Positions 1 to 8,779 of a stretch of DNA of 49,872 nucleotides are shown one piece after another. Both the position numbers and the translations under genes were made by a program. This DNA is from Armatimonadota bacterium (GTDB taxonomy: Bacteria > Armatimonadota > Armatimonadia > Armatimonadales > Capsulimonadaceae), in contig JANXNV010000291.1 in the NCBI GenBank assembly GCA_025353925.1, positions 1 to 49,872 of the forward strand. Reading direction: 5' to 3'. The notes beneath the pieces were generated by a model. The model was not told the DNA's origin, searched no databases, and saw only the letters and a program-made list of their open reading frames with translations. The stretch's first letter is position 1; each line of letters begins with the position of its first letter.

Positions 1-1385
1 ATCAGCACGGCGAAGGACTGCCAGACCTTGCGATAGAGTCCGGCCCGCTTGATCTCGTCAATGATGATCCAGTCGGCGGAGCGCAGCAGGTCCAGGCGCT
101 CTTTATTGACTTCGCCGGTGATCCGAATCGCCAGGCCGGGGCCGGGGAAGGGCTGCCGCCAGACCATATCCGTGGGCAGACCCAGTTCTTCGGCGACGGC
201 GCGGACTTCGTCTTTGAACAAAAAGCGCAGCGGCTCGACCAGCTTGAAGTTCATGTCCTCGGGCAGGCCGACATTGTGGTGCGTCTTGATCTTGGCCGCT
301 TTCCCCGTGCCGGACTCGATGACGTCAGGATAGAGAGTTCCCTGTGCTAAAAAAGTCGCGTTTTTCAGCTTGCAGGACTCTTCCTCAAAAACGCGCACAA
401 ACTCTTCCCCGATAATCAGGCGCTTTCGCTCCGGGTCTATCACCCCGGCCAAGCGGCGCAGGAATCGCTCTTCGGCGTCTACAGTGATCAAGTTGATATT
501 GAACGCCGCCGCAAATTTGCGCTGGACATCTTCCGCTTCGCCTTTGCGCAGAAGACCATGGTTCACAAAAATGCAGACGAGCTGATCGCCAATGGCTTTA
601 TGCACCAGGGCAGCGACAGTGCAGCTATCAATGCCGCCGGAGAGGCCGCAGACGACCTGGTGCTCGCCGACCTGTTCCCGGATAAGGCGCACCTGCTGAT
701 CGATAAAGCTTTCCATCTGCCAGAGACCTCGTGTCCCGCAGACCTTCTCGACAAAGCCGCGAATAACTTCCGTGCCCCAGGGTGTATGCACCACTTCTGG
801 ATGGAACTGGACGGCGTAAAATCTGCGCTTGGTGTCCACCATTGCCGCCACCGGGCAGCTTTCCGTAGAAGCGGAGACGGTGAAGCCGGGCGGAGCCTCC
901 TCCACCGTGTCGCCGTGGCTCATCCAGCAGACCAGATCCGTATTCAGGCCCTCGAAGAGCACGGAGGGATCCAGCACAGTCAGCTGCGTTTTGCCAAACT
1001 CTTTCAGAGTCGCCGCCGACACTTTGCCGCCGAGGTCGTGCGCCATCGCCTGCATCCCGTAGCAGATGCCTAGAATCGGCAGGCCCAGCTCATAGATGGC
1101 TTTATCGATCTGCGGTGCCCCTTCATCATAGACCGACGACGGTCCGCCGGACAGAATCAGGCCAACCGCCTCTCGGGCTTTGATAACGTCCAGCGGCGTG
1201 TCGTAAGGCAGGATTTCGCAGTAGACATGGCACTCCCGAATGCGCCGGGCAATGAGCTGTGTGTACTGCGCTCCGAAGTCCAGCACCAGCACCAGCTCGG
1301 GCGGTGTGACACCTTCTCCAGCGGCGTCGCCGGGCGCGTAATTGGTCAGCACAGGCTGATCTTGATGCTGCGGGGTCAATGACAT
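1..1385 (-). CDS. guaA: GMP synthase (glutamine-hydrolysing), 3' end cut by window
   Basis: Converts XMP to GMP with ATP and glutamine in the cytoplasm, the last step of guanine nucleotide synthesis. Translating the minus strand from the ATG at 1385 gives a class I glutamine amidotransferase domain first, with nucleophile Cys in GICYGMQ and the His/Glu pair in QFHPEV. The ATP pyrophosphatase domain follows, with P-loop SGGIDS, and then the start of the dimerisation domain ([17 protein letters not shown]). About 461 codons are present; the family usually has 510-530, so only the C-terminal tail is missing, off the window edge. It lies downstream of a toxin-antitoxin pair and guaB3 on the same strand, a purine cluster with an inserted cassette. 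The identification is near certain. Confidence 0.97.
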   Translation of the reverse strand, partial: MSLTPQHQDQPVLTNYAPGDAAGEGVTPPELVLVLDFGAQYTQLIARRIRECHVYCEILPYDTPLDVIKAREAVGLILSGGPSSVYDEGAPQIDKAIYELGLPILGICYGMQAMAHDLGGKVSAATLKEFGKTQLTVLDPSVLFEGLNTDLVCWMSHGDTVEEAPPGFTVSASTESCPVAAMVDTKRRFYAVQFHPEVVHTPWGTEVIRGFVEKVCGTRGLWQMESFIDQQVRLIREQVGEHQVVCGLSGGIDSCTVAALVHKAIGDQLVCIFVNHGLLRKGEAEDVQRKFAAAFNINLITVDAEERFLRRLAGVIDPERKRLIIGEEFVRVFEEESCKLKNATFLAQGTLYPDVIESGTGKAAKIKTHHNVGLPEDMNFKLVEPLRFLFKDEVRAVAEELGLPTDMVWRQPFPGPGLAIRITGEVNKERLDLLRSADWIIIDEIKRAGLYRKVWQSFAVL

Positions 1386-1487
1386 AAAATACCCCATCCT
1401 GCTGGAGCGTTACCCCGGTTCGTTTTCGCAAATTTGCGTGTTGTTTTTTTCATAAGTAGACCATCAATCGTGGAACCTGGCGATCCA

Positions 1488-1754
1488 TTAGGGGAAACTT
1501 TTGTATATTTCGCTTCGGTCGAGACATCGCACGAAAGAAGCGATATTTCCTGTGATAATCAGACCGATCCGGTAGTCGCCTACCCGGATACGATAATAGT
1601 TGCCGCCGCCTTTTAGTTTGATGAGGTTTGGGATGTCGTTCATAAGTCCAGCTTGTTCAACCCCTTGAATGACTGCTTGTATTCGGTCGCGAAGATCCGC
1701 CTCCCGAATGGTCTTCAAATCACGGGCAAAACTAGACCGAAACTCAACGGTCAT
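1488..1754 (-). CDS. RelE/ParE-family toxin
   Basis: An 88-residue protein with the RelE/ParE fold pattern: an N-terminal beta strand (VEFRSSFARDLK), an alpha-helical hairpin, and the core segment LKGGGNYYRIRVGDYRIGLII, typical of this toxin superfamily. Members either cut mRNA at the ribosome (RelE) or poison gyrase (ParE); the sequence alone does not settle which. Its start overlaps the stop of the upstream partner by four bases (ATGA), the usual translationally coupled antitoxin-toxin order. The C-terminal Arg/Tyr positions (RCLDRSEIYK) fit a RelE-type mRNA interferase somewhat better, but this is an inference. Confidence 0.88.
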   Translation of the reverse strand: MTVEFRSSFARDLKTIREADLRDRIQAVIQGVEQAGLMNDIPNLIKLKGGGNYYRIRVGDYRIGLIITGNIASFVRCLDRSEIYKSFP

Positions 1755-1957
1755 TCGGATCGTCTCAATAATGTAAATATCTCTTCGCGGCTGACATTCC
1801 CGGTTTTGCTGCCTGCTTCGATGGCATGTACTAGGGCAATATCCTCGAGCGTCTCCTCCAGTACATCTCGAATCAAATCAGGCCGCTCCTGTAAAACCTC
1901 TATGAACGCGGATTTTAAGGCATTTTTCAATTGTAAATCGTCCGCCGCGGTCTGCAT
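1751..1957 (-). CDS. Antitoxin of the RelE/ParE module
   Basis: A 68-residue, mainly helical acidic protein immediately upstream of, and overlapping by four bases, the RelE/ParE toxin gene. It would neutralise the toxin by binding it and may repress the operon, as such partners usually do; no clear DNA-binding motif is visible, so the repression role is inferred. An in-frame GTG at 1966 could extend it by three codons, but a GGAAG ribosome-binding site sits eight bases before the ATG at 1957 and directly against the GTG, so ATG 1957 is preferred. Assignment rests on size, order and coupling rather than on a recognised antitoxin family. Confidence 0.75.
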   Translation of the reverse strand: MQTAADDLQLKNALKSAFIEVLQERPDLIRDVLEETLEDIALVHAIEAGSKTGNVSREEIFTLLRRSE

Positions 1958-1999
1958 AATTCTCACTTCCTTATCCCAGCCATAAATCGCGAACTTGCC

Positions 2000-2359
2000 C
2001 TACACATCTATTCGCGCTAAACACCTTGTGCCGCCTGAAGCTGATTTTCTTCCGCTTCGGCAGCAGGACGTTTTGAGGGCAGAGTGACAATTTCGCGTCC
2101 GGTCCCAACTTTTTGACGCTGGAAATGTCGGCAGCGAGAGAACTGTCAAATGCTCCGCATCCTCCAGTGCTCCCTCAATGTCGGCGAGGGCTTCGTAATA
2201 CTTATATCGATGCGGCGGCTCAAAGGAGGGACGAACGGGAACATACCACCAACCCTGTTCATGCCGAACGCCCTGCGCCAGTGCTTCTAAAGTCGCGCCA
2301 CCGGGATGCTTATCCTTGAGATAACGAGCAACGATTTCCACAATCTCTTTTTCACTCAT
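2000..2359 (-). CDS. Small protein of unknown function, probably frameshifted at 3' end
   Basis: I do not recognise the family. From the ATG at 2359 the first ~75 residues look like a normal soluble protein (start MSEKEIVEIVARYLKDKHPGG, with a WWYVPVRPS segment). After the run of five T at 2110-2114 (A on the coding strand) the composition changes abruptly to a Ser/Arg/Cys-rich tail unlike the first part. Losing one base of that run gives a more protein-like tail (KVGTGREIVTLPS, then an acidic Gln/Glu-rich end) stopping at 2017. The gene lies between guaB3 (37 bp upstream) and the antitoxin (same strand), so it may be co-transcribed with them. An upstream start at 2389 is possible. Either a real frameshift or a sequencing error could explain the tail. 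Confidence 0.55.
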   Translation of the reverse strand: MSEKEIVEIVARYLKDKHPGGATLEALAQGVRHEQGWWYVPVRPSFEPPHRYKYYEALADIEGALEDAEHLTVLSLPTFPASKSWDRTRNCHSALKTSCCRSGRKSASGGTRCLARIDV

Positions 2360-2395
2360 GGCTGACGAGTCCTCACGCCATGTCTCCATGAATAG

Positions 2396-3562
2396 TTACC
2401 GTCCTTGCCCGACGTGCTGGGCACGCTGCATGGACTTGCCTTCGGTACCGATCTGCGGCGCGACTACCATCTCTGCCTGCTGCATTTCGGCGATGGTTCT
2501 TGCCCCGCAGGTCGCCATGGAGAGTCGCAAGGCTCCGACCAGATTCATGGTGCCGTCATCTTTATGGGCGGGGCCGAGCAGAATCTCGCGCAGGGTGCCT
2601 AAAATGCTGACTTTGATGCGCGTGCCGCGCGGCAGATCGGCATTCGACATCGCCATTCCCCAGGAATAACCAGGGGCGGGGGCTTCGGAGGACGAGGCCA
2701 CGGAGGAGCCGAGCATGACGGCATCGGCTCCGGCGGCGATGGCTTTGGCGAAGTCTCCGCCGTTTTTGATGCCGCCGTCGGCCAGGATCGGGACGTAGCG
2801 GCCCGTGCGTGTCTGAAAAGCATCCCGGGCTGCGGCACAGTCCGCTACCGCCGTCACCTGGGAGACTCCGACACCCAGCACCGTGCGTGTTGTGCAGATC
2901 GCGCCGGGGCCAACTCCGATGAGCAGGGCCGATGCCCCCGCTTCCATCAGCTCGGTGGCCGCCCCGAAAGAGACGCAGTTGCCGACGACCACGGGAATCG
3001 GAGAGTCGCGGCAGAACTGAGCTAGGTCCACGGCCTCGGAATGGGTCGAATAGTGGCGGGCAGTCGCGACCTGTGAAGCGACGACGAACAAATCCGCCCC
3101 GGCCTCGGCGGCGACGGCGGCAATGCGTGGGGCGGTCGGCGGAATGGCGGCCAGGGCGCAGAAGCCGCCCCCTGCTTTGATTTCCTGGACGCGCTTCGCC
3201 ACAAGATCGTCACGGACGGGAGCTGAGTAGAGCTTTTGCATCACCTCAATGATGCCTTCCGCGGGTGAGTGCGCGATTTCCTCGAGAATGCCTTCGGCAT
3301 CTTCATACCGCGTTTGAATACCCTCGGCGTTCAGGACAGCAAAGCCGCCGAGACGGGTCATCTCGACGGCAACGCGGGGGTTCACAGCGGCATCCATCGC
3401 ACTCGCGACGATGGGAATTGCGAAACGGTGCCGGCCGAGTGTCCAGCTCGTGTCGACATCGCGCGGATCAACGGAAAGCGCGGACGGAACCAGGGCTACT
3501 TCATCGAAGCCGTAAACGCGGCGTGCTTTTTTGTTGCCTCCCAGCGTGATGGTCTGTTCCAA
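2396..3562 (-). CDS. guaB3: GuaB3-type IMP dehydrogenase-related protein
   Basis: A 388-residue TIM-barrel protein of the IMP dehydrogenase/GMP reductase superfamily without the CBS insert of classical GuaB (usually ~490 residues). The catalytic loop GPGAICTTR carries the active-site Cys, and IMP-phosphate loops [12 protein letters not shown] and AVMLGSS are present. GuaB3-type proteins occur beside or instead of GuaB in actinobacteria, cyanobacteria and others; whether this one oxidises IMP is not shown by sequence. Its place upstream of guaA supports a purine role. The start is TTG: an AAGAGG site lies about nine bases upstream, and no in-frame ATG near it preserves the N-terminus. Confidence 0.9.
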   Translation of the reverse strand: MEQTITLGGNKKARRVYGFDEVALVPSALSVDPRDVDTSWTLGRHRFAIPIVASAMDAAVNPRVAVEMTRLGGFAVLNAEGIQTRYEDAEGILEEIAHSPAEGIIEVMQKLYSAPVRDDLVAKRVQEIKAGGGFCALAAIPPTAPRIAAVAAEAGADLFVVASQVATARHYSTHSEAVDLAQFCRDSPIPVVVGNCVSFGAATELMEAGASALLIGVGPGAICTTRTVLGVGVSQVTAVADCAAARDAFQTRTGRYVPILADGGIKNGGDFAKAIAAGADAVMLGSSVASSSEAPAPGYSWGMAMSNADLPRGTRIKVSILGTLREILLGPAHKDDGTMNLVGALRLSMATCGARTIAEMQQAEMVVAPQIGTEGKSMQRAQHVGQGR

Positions 3563-3591
3563 GCGTTGTTACCTCTTAAACTTTTCCGTTC

Positions 3592-3622
3592 AGTATACCC
3601 GATGCAGGGCCGAAGCTGTCAA
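3592..3622 (-). promoter_or_regulatory. Putative guaB3 promoter
   Basis: Reading the minus strand, TTGACA (3617-3622) is followed after 19 bp by TATACT (3592-3597), which is preceded by GGG. The TTG start of guaB3 lies 30 bp further on. The spacer is two bases longer than ideal, so the GGG-extended -10 may matter more than the -35. Confidence 0.55.
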
Positions 3623-3655
3623 CAACGATGCCCGTAGCCGGGAGAAGATCGAGGC

Positions 3656-3694
3656 TTAACATAAATTTAACACAGGCTTAACATTCGCTTAACA
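3656..3694 (+). promoter_or_regulatory. Pho-box-like array, four TTAACA repeats at 11-bp period
   Basis: TTAACA occurs exactly at 3656, 3667, 3678 and 3689, a perfect 11-bp spacing with no mismatch in the six-base core. The last copy ends nine bases before a TATACT -10 element at 3704. Direct repeats at 11-bp period placed one turn upstream of the -10, replacing the -35, are the signature of PhoB/PhoP-type response regulators; TTAACA matches the Bacillus PhoP half-site. The downstream gene encodes a secreted alkaline-phosphatase-superfamily enzyme, which fits phosphate-starvation control. The regulator itself is not in the window. Confidence 0.8.
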
Positions 3695-3703
3695 CGCGCG
3701 TCT

Positions 3704-3709
3704 TATACT
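3704..3709 (+). promoter_or_regulatory. -10 element of the phosphatase gene
   Basis: TATACT lies nine bases downstream of the last TTAACA repeat with no good -35 at 17 bp, as expected for an activator-dependent promoter. It gives a leader of roughly 28 bases with a strong AAAGGAGA ribosome-binding site before the ATG at 3744. Confidence 0.6.
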
Positions 3710-3743
3710 GGGACCATCTCAGCGCGGACAAAGGAGAATTACC

Positions 3744-5342
3744 ATGAAGCTCAGAACTAAGCTCGTCGCCTCAGGCCTTGTCGGCCTGACCGGTCTCAGT
3801 CACGCTGCACAGGCGCAGCAGCCTGCACTCTCGCACAGCAGCGAGAAAAGTGCCATCAAACATGTACTGCTATTGAGCCTCGACGGCTTTCATGCCGTCG
3901 ACTTAGCAAACTATGTCAAGTTCCACCCCAGCTCCACGCTGGGGCAGCTCAGCGGCATCGGTGTCACTTACACGAACGCCAACACGGCTAAGCCGTCTGA
4001 CTCGTTTCCCGGTCTGCTGGCACTGATCACTGGAGGGACTCCCGTTTCGACGGGCGTGTACTATGACAATTCCTACGACCGCAACTTGCTCCCGCCCGTT
4101 GCCTCTGGATTGGGCAACTATCCGGGCACAAACGTCCTTTACGACGAGTCGATTGAGAAGGACAGCACTTTGCTCAATGGCGGGGGCGGAATCGATCCGA
4201 GCAAACTCCCGCGAACATTCCGCACTGGTCTGCCCGTATTCCCGCACAGCTACCTGCGAGTCAATACGATCTTCGAGGTCGCCAAAGATGCCGGGCTGCG
4301 GACCGCCTGGAGCGACAAGCATTTCGCTTATGACCTCGTGAACGGCCCATCGGGTAAAGGCGTGGATGATCTGTACACGCCGGAGATCGCCGCCAATATC
4401 GGTGTCGTCAGCGGTAAAGTCGTGGATGCCTCCGATGCTCCGGCTGGGGTGAAGCTTGTCAGCACGAACAAAAGCGTCAAGCTCACCGAAGCGTACGACG
4501 ATTTGAAGGTCAGGGCTGTTCTCAACGAGATCGACGGCAAAGATCATACGGGACGAAAGAATGTCGGAGTGCCGGCACTCTTCGGCATGAACTTTCAGCA
4601 GATCAGTGTCGGGCAGAAGCTGGCTAAAGAGCCTGCCGCCGCCGCAGGAAACGACAGCGATCCGCTGACCGGTAAAATCGGCGGGTATCTGGACGCCCAG
4701 GCCACGCCCGGTCCCCTGCTTCAGGACGCACTGGACCATACCGATGCGTCGCTCGGCCTCATGGTGGCGGCCCTAGGGAAAAAGGGGCTGCTGAACTCGA
4801 CCTTGATCATTGTCACGGCAAAGCATGGACAGTCCCCTATCGACCCGGCCAAGCGGCAGGGAGCGGATGACGGGGCTTACGACACAATTCTGAACGGCAT
4901 TGAGCCGAACCTGATTGCCCAGAAGACGACGGACGATGTCGCTCTTCTCTGGCTTCAGGACCAGAGTGTGACTGAAGAGGCAGTTGACGCCCTGGAACAG
5001 AACGCAGGCGCAATCCACAGCCAGCAGATCATTTCCGGGGAAGCACTCAAGCTGATCTTCCCAGATCCGCTGCACGACTCGCGTACCCCCGACATTATCG
5101 TCCTGCCGGAGTTCGGCGTCATCTACACCGGCGGCAGCAAGCTGGGCGAGCATGGCGGCTTTAATGAGACCGATACGCATGTTGCTCTGCTGCTGGCAAA
5201 TCCGCAGCTCAACCGGGCCGTACTAAAATCATCCGTCGAGACAATGCAGGTCGCACCGACTATCCTGCGTGCCCTGAACCTGGACCCGAGCGCACTGAGA
5301 GCCGTCCGCCGCGAAGCGACCGCTCCCCTGCCCGGCTTCTAG
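3744..5342 (+). CDS. Secreted alkaline phosphatase-superfamily phosphodiesterase/pyrophosphatase
   Basis: 532 residues with a Sec signal peptide (residues 1-25, cleavage near AQAQQ). The mature part matches the type I phosphodiesterase/nucleotide pyrophosphatase branch: first metal site LLSLDGFHAVD, nucleophile region KPSDSFPGLLALITGG, and metal-binding His motifs TAKHGQSP and GEHGGF near the C-terminus. Such enzymes hydrolyse phosphodiesters or phosphonate/phosphate esters with two Zn ions outside the cytoplasmic membrane; the substrate cannot be told. A four-copy Pho-box-like array precedes it and a strong terminator follows, so it is a single-gene unit probably induced by phosphate shortage. 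Start chosen from AAAGGAGA six bases before the ATG. Confidence 0.88.
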   Translation: MKLRTKLVASGLVGLTGLSHAAQAQQPALSHSSEKSAIKHVLLLSLDGFHAVDLANYVKFHPSSTLGQLSGIGVTYTNANTAKPSDSFPGLLALITGGTPVSTGVYYDNSYDRNLLPPVASGLGNYPGTNVLYDESIEKDSTLLNGGGGIDPSKLPRTFRTGLPVFPHSYLRVNTIFEVAKDAGLRTAWSDKHFAYDLVNGPSGKGVDDLYTPEIAANIGVVSGKVVDASDAPAGVKLVSTNKSVKLTEAYDDLKVRAVLNEIDGKDHTGRKNVGVPALFGMNFQQISVGQKLAKEPAAAAGNDSDPLTGKIGGYLDAQATPGPLLQDALDHTDASLGLMVAALGKKGLLNSTLIIVTAKHGQSPIDPAKRQGADDGAYDTILNGIEPNLIAQKTTDDVALLWLQDQSVTEEAVDALEQNAGAIHSQQIISGEALKLIFPDPLHDSRTPDIIVLPEFGVIYTGGSKLGEHGGFNETDTHVALLLANPQLNRAVLKSSVETMQVAPTILRALNLDPSALRAVRREATAPLPGF

Positions 5343-5368
5343 GTCGGACGACATCAGCGAGAATAAAC

Positions 5369-5412
5369 GCCCCAGTTTGCTGCATTGGTAATGCAGCAAG
5401 CCGGGGTGTTTG
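5369..5412 (+). terminator. Rho-independent terminator after the phosphatase gene
   Basis: A long hairpin with arms GCTGCATT/AATGCAGC around a GGT loop, extended by an outer CCCC/GGGG stem, followed by TGTTTGT. It lies 27 bp after the phosphatase stop and 15 bp before the end of the convergent gene, so it can serve both strands in part. Confidence 0.85.
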
Positions 5413-5426
5413 TCCTCTAAAATGCT

Positions 5427-5949
5427 CTAGTCCAGCGTGATATGTGCCTGCCCGTCGGCATTATTGAGCCGTGCCACCGCACTCGCTGCATTTTCCGAGC
5501 GGTAGTGCAGCTTTTTTTCCACGCAGACAGTCATTCCATGCGGGTCCGTCCGGTGAAACACCAGATTGTCTGAAAGGCTGTGAATGAGCTGCATCCCAAA
5601 TCCTCCCAGCCGCTCACCGCCGCCGAAATCCGCCCAGCCGCTCACCGCCGCCGAAATCCGCACGTGCCGTCCCTGCCGGGGGCACATCCGCGAGGGAGAA
5701 CCCGGCCCCCTGATATTTGACAGTGACGGTCACAAAATCGCTATGATATTCCAGAGTGACTTGAAAACGGCTGGCATTCGACTGGGCATGCCGCAGTACA
5801 TTCGAACACAGCTCGCCGACCAGCGTCTCGACATCGTCGATATCCTGTTTCTCCGCCTGAAGATGTTCCAGCAGGGCACGTCCAAGAACTCGCGTAATTC
5901 GAACGTAGGCCAAGTCTTCCGGCAGCTCGAGCATCAGACGCAGTATCAC
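5427..5949 (-). pseudogene. Anti-sigma factor-type ATP-binding protein, frameshifted by a 28-bp duplication
   Basis: The minus strand encodes a RsbW-like GHKL ATPase in two frames. The first frame (5949 down to the repeat) carries the N-box GELCSNVLRHAQ and most of the G1 region. The second frame (down to 5427) carries the G2 box GGFGMQLIHSLSDN and the C-terminus. They are separated by a 28-bp direct duplication at 5605-5660; removing one copy joins them into a ~164-residue protein, the usual length for this family. As it stands the protein stops just after the repeat, losing the G2 box. The G1 motif also reads YQGAGF where family members have D-x-G-x-G, so the adenine-contacting Asp is missing. 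Start codon GTG 5949 or ATG 5934. Anti-sigma or antagonist partners are not seen nearby. Confidence 0.85.
5605..5660. repeat. 28-bp perfect tandem duplication
   Basis: Two identical 28-bp copies (5605-5632 and 5633-5660) with one further matching base; the period is not a multiple of three, so it shifts the reading frame of the anti-sigma-type gene. No divergence between copies, implying a recent event or an assembly artefact. Confidence 0.95.
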
Positions 5950-6097
5950 ACTCAGATTTTACCCGTGCGATTGGCATTTTAAGCATAGTTAGTACGCTAC
6001 AGGACTGAAATTTGGGGCTTGATACGCCATGGACCAGATATTGGAATCATCCTGATACCTATGGCCGTGAACGGTTCGTTGTCGGCATCAGTGAGTC

Positions 6098-8779
6098 TCA
6101 CAGCCCTGGCTCGGCAGGTGTTTTGACCGCTTCAATCTGCTGGGTCACGGAGTCTATCCACCACTGCCCAATCTCCGAGGCCCCAGGCCGAGCTGCCTTC
6201 AAGGGGGTGAGTGACTTGTCACCCTGCTTGACCAGCCATGCGGCGGCACGATTACGCGCCTTGTCGTCACCGAACATGAGTGCTTTCACCCAGCCGCTGA
6301 CCTGCTGCGGGGCGGCGGGGCGAATCGTGAAAGCCGCTGAGGAGAGCGGGGAGACAGGCTGCAAAGACGCATCGATCAACAATGCCTCCACGCGATAATC
6401 GCCCAGCGGCAGCTCGGTGAGCAGGGTCATCTTTGCTTCTTTCCACTCCCCACCGTTCAGACGCCAGCGGAGTTTGTTTCCAAGCTGCTGGGAAGCCGCA
6501 AACGTTAGCTTAACCGATTCGAGATCGCGCGGGACGACATGGATTGTCGGGGCGGGAGTTTTCGCCGGTGTCGGGGGCATCCAGGAGACAAGCTCAAATC
6601 GCCCGTTGGGGCGTGTCATGAAGAACAGTTTCCCACGTGAGTCGGTGAACACTTGCTCGACCGGACGCCCATCACGAAACGGCGAGCCAGGCTCGTTGAG
6701 GCTTAAATGGCTTGTCCAGAGACCGCGCCAATACTTGTAGATCGTGCCTTCGGCTCTCACCCAGCTTGCCCCATCGGTATCAGTGGGCAGGGGCTGGTAT
6801 CCGAAAAGCCATGGGGATGAATAGAGAACTTTTGGGCCGCCGGGAGGGTACACAGGAGAAGGATCAGGTATCCTCCCCACTTTCCGCCAGCCGTCCACTT
6901 CGGTCCAGGACCAAGAGCCGCCGTTAAGTCTTATTCTCAGCACCTTTGTTGTCCCGATGGTAAGAAGCTCCGGTACACCCGGGGAGCTTTCATAGCCATA
7001 GCCTTGCTCAATCTGATTGCATGACCAGCGGATCCACTTGTGACCGTCATATAGGCTGACTTTTTCTCCTTCGGAATAAACCGCCCTCCCATCTCCACTA
7101 AGCCGCATCGACAAGTAGACATTATGGAGGGGTACCAGCGTCACACTGGGCAGTGAGGCTGAGGTTTGCAGGGCATCGGCGGGAGTGGAGTAGCTCGACC
7201 AGGAATTGCGTTCCGGGTCATAAATCGTGATTCCATCGGAAGGTGCAGTCGGCGGGATCCAGGTCTGGCTCGTGAGCCATATTCGGCCCTTTGTATCTCC
7301 AGCCAGCAGCCCCTGTATCGTGATCCCAGGAACTCGGTGCTTTGAGTTGGGGGCGATATGTATCCGCCACCGGCGTCCGTCCCACTCCTCGAGTGGAAAG
7401 CCATAAGTCTGATAATGCCCCGTCATCCACAGATGGCGATGCCCGTCCGCAAATATACCAGGCATAATATCGCGAAAACCTTTCACACCTTTGTCAAATC
7501 CATTTGGCGGTGTGCGTGCCGGAGGGGGTGAGGACGGCAAGAAAGTCGGGTTCGTCTTCTCAGAGCCCACCGCAAAGAGACGTCCTGACGGCAGTTTGTA
7601 GAAGATAGAGAGTGGATGGGTCCAATCGCGCTGCCAATCCACCAGGATTGGAGGCTTTTGCTTTAATGGGAGGAAATAGGAAGCGTCACGCGTCCCTAAC
7701 CAGGTTCCCAGGGGGGTCTCAAATAATGGGAATTTATCGGTGGGGTAGTCATATCCCCCTATTTTTCCAAGGGTCGTGAGCCTATTCCATCGCGCTGTCC
7801 CTTGTCTGCGCCAGAGCGACTTCGGCAATCCATTCATTGTCGGACAGTCCACAGCGTACCAATCCCCATGAGCGCGAAAGATATTTCTAACATTCATCAG
7901 GGAGGAGTCGAGGAACCAATTTTCTCGTGCGGACAGCTTTTTCCGCGGCGTTTCACAAACAGATTCCAGGGTCCGTGTGTCCAGACGATATAATCCACTG
8001 GGGAGAGGCGGTGCATTGTTAGCCCAATAAGGCCCGATCAGTGCGACCCAGAGATGAGTAATATCCAGTCTCTCTATCAGCGAAATCGGCTGATCGGGCA
8101 TACCCGGTAGCGTCGCATGATAAGACAGCTGCTGTCCATCCCAAATGAGCACACCCCGGAGCGTCGTATCATTACCGAACCAACTATTGCTGGATTGCCA
8201 GAACCAGCGTCTGCCCTGTGCATCGACGACCGAGCCGTTGGGAGAACACAGCGAATAGTCCGGCGCAGGCAGTGTACCGCGCCTCTGCTCCGGTTTGATC
8301 GGGTAGGTGGTTATTACCCCTGCGGGCGAGATGCGCCGCAGAACGCTCAGGCTCCCCGCGACCCAGACATCGCCGTTCACCCCGGCCCAAAGGTGCATGT
8401 CGCCATACGGAGCATAGCTGGTCGCCGCCGCGGGGAACCGAGCCAGAACGCGCGAAACTGAGCCGCGATGCATTGTAATCAGCACGTCCCCCGGGGCCTG
8501 GTTTTGGGGCAACCAGAGGACGTAAACCGCGCCGTTGTCTCCTCGAATGATCGTGCTCGGTGTGAGGCCTTTGGTTTCCGGCAGGTCATACGCCTGCCAG
8601 CCTCCCTTTTCATGCCAGCGAAAGATCGTGCCGCCCTCCTGGTCCCCTGCCCCCCAGATTGTGCCGCCGCTGTCCTGTGCCGTCAGGGCAGACGGTGTGA
8701 CATGCATAGGAGCCTGCGCGTGAACCCCGGCACAAAGCACAACTGCCAGCATCAGAAGCGTGGCGGCACTTTTTACCAT
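6098..8779 (-). CDS. Secreted beta-propeller protein with Y_Y_Y-like domain
   Basis: 893 residues with a clear Sec signal peptide (1-21, ending VHAQ). Most of the protein consists of irregular strand-rich repeats with motifs such as GGTIWGAGDQEG and GDVWVAGS, like the reg_prop/two-component-regulator propeller found in hybrid sensor kinases. A Y_Y_Y-like beta-sandwich follows at roughly residues 755-830, then a short helical C-terminus. No kinase, transmembrane helix or catalytic motif is present, so it looks like a free periplasmic or extracellular sensor/binding module. Its start overlaps the stop of the upstream DUF4139 gene by seven bases, implying translational coupling. The function is unknown. 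Confidence 0.75.
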   Translation of the reverse strand: MVKSAATLLMLAVVLCAGVHAQAPMHVTPSALTAQDSGGTIWGAGDQEGGTIFRWHEKGGWQAYDLPETKGLTPSTIIRGDNGAVYVLWLPQNQAPGDVLITMHRGSVSRVLARFPAAATSYAPYGDMHLWAGVNGDVWVAGSLSVLRRISPAGVITTYPIKPEQRRGTLPAPDYSLCSPNGSVVDAQGRRWFWQSSNSWFGNDTTLRGVLIWDGQQLSYHATLPGMPDQPISLIERLDITHLWVALIGPYWANNAPPLPSGLYRLDTRTLESVCETPRKKLSARENWFLDSSLMNVRNIFRAHGDWYAVDCPTMNGLPKSLWRRQGTARWNRLTTLGKIGGYDYPTDKFPLFETPLGTWLGTRDASYFLPLKQKPPILVDWQRDWTHPLSIFYKLPSGRLFAVGSEKTNPTFLPSSPPPARTPPNGFDKGVKGFRDIMPGIFADGHRHLWMTGHYQTYGFPLEEWDGRRWRIHIAPNSKHRVPGITIQGLLAGDTKGRIWLTSQTWIPPTAPSDGITIYDPERNSWSSYSTPADALQTSASLPSVTLVPLHNVYLSMRLSGDGRAVYSEGEKVSLYDGHKWIRWSCNQIEQGYGYESSPGVPELLTIGTTKVLRIRLNGGSWSWTEVDGWRKVGRIPDPSPVYPPGGPKVLYSSPWLFGYQPLPTDTDGASWVRAEGTIYKYWRGLWTSHLSLNEPGSPFRDGRPVEQVFTDSRGKLFFMTRPNGRFELVSWMPPTPAKTPAPTIHVVPRDLESVKLTFAASQQLGNKLRWRLNGGEWKEAKMTLLTELPLGDYRVEALLIDASLQPVSPLSSAAFTIRPAAPQQVSGWVKALMFGDDKARNRAAAWLVKQGDKSLTPLKAARPGASEIGQWWIDSVTQQIEAVKTPAEPGL

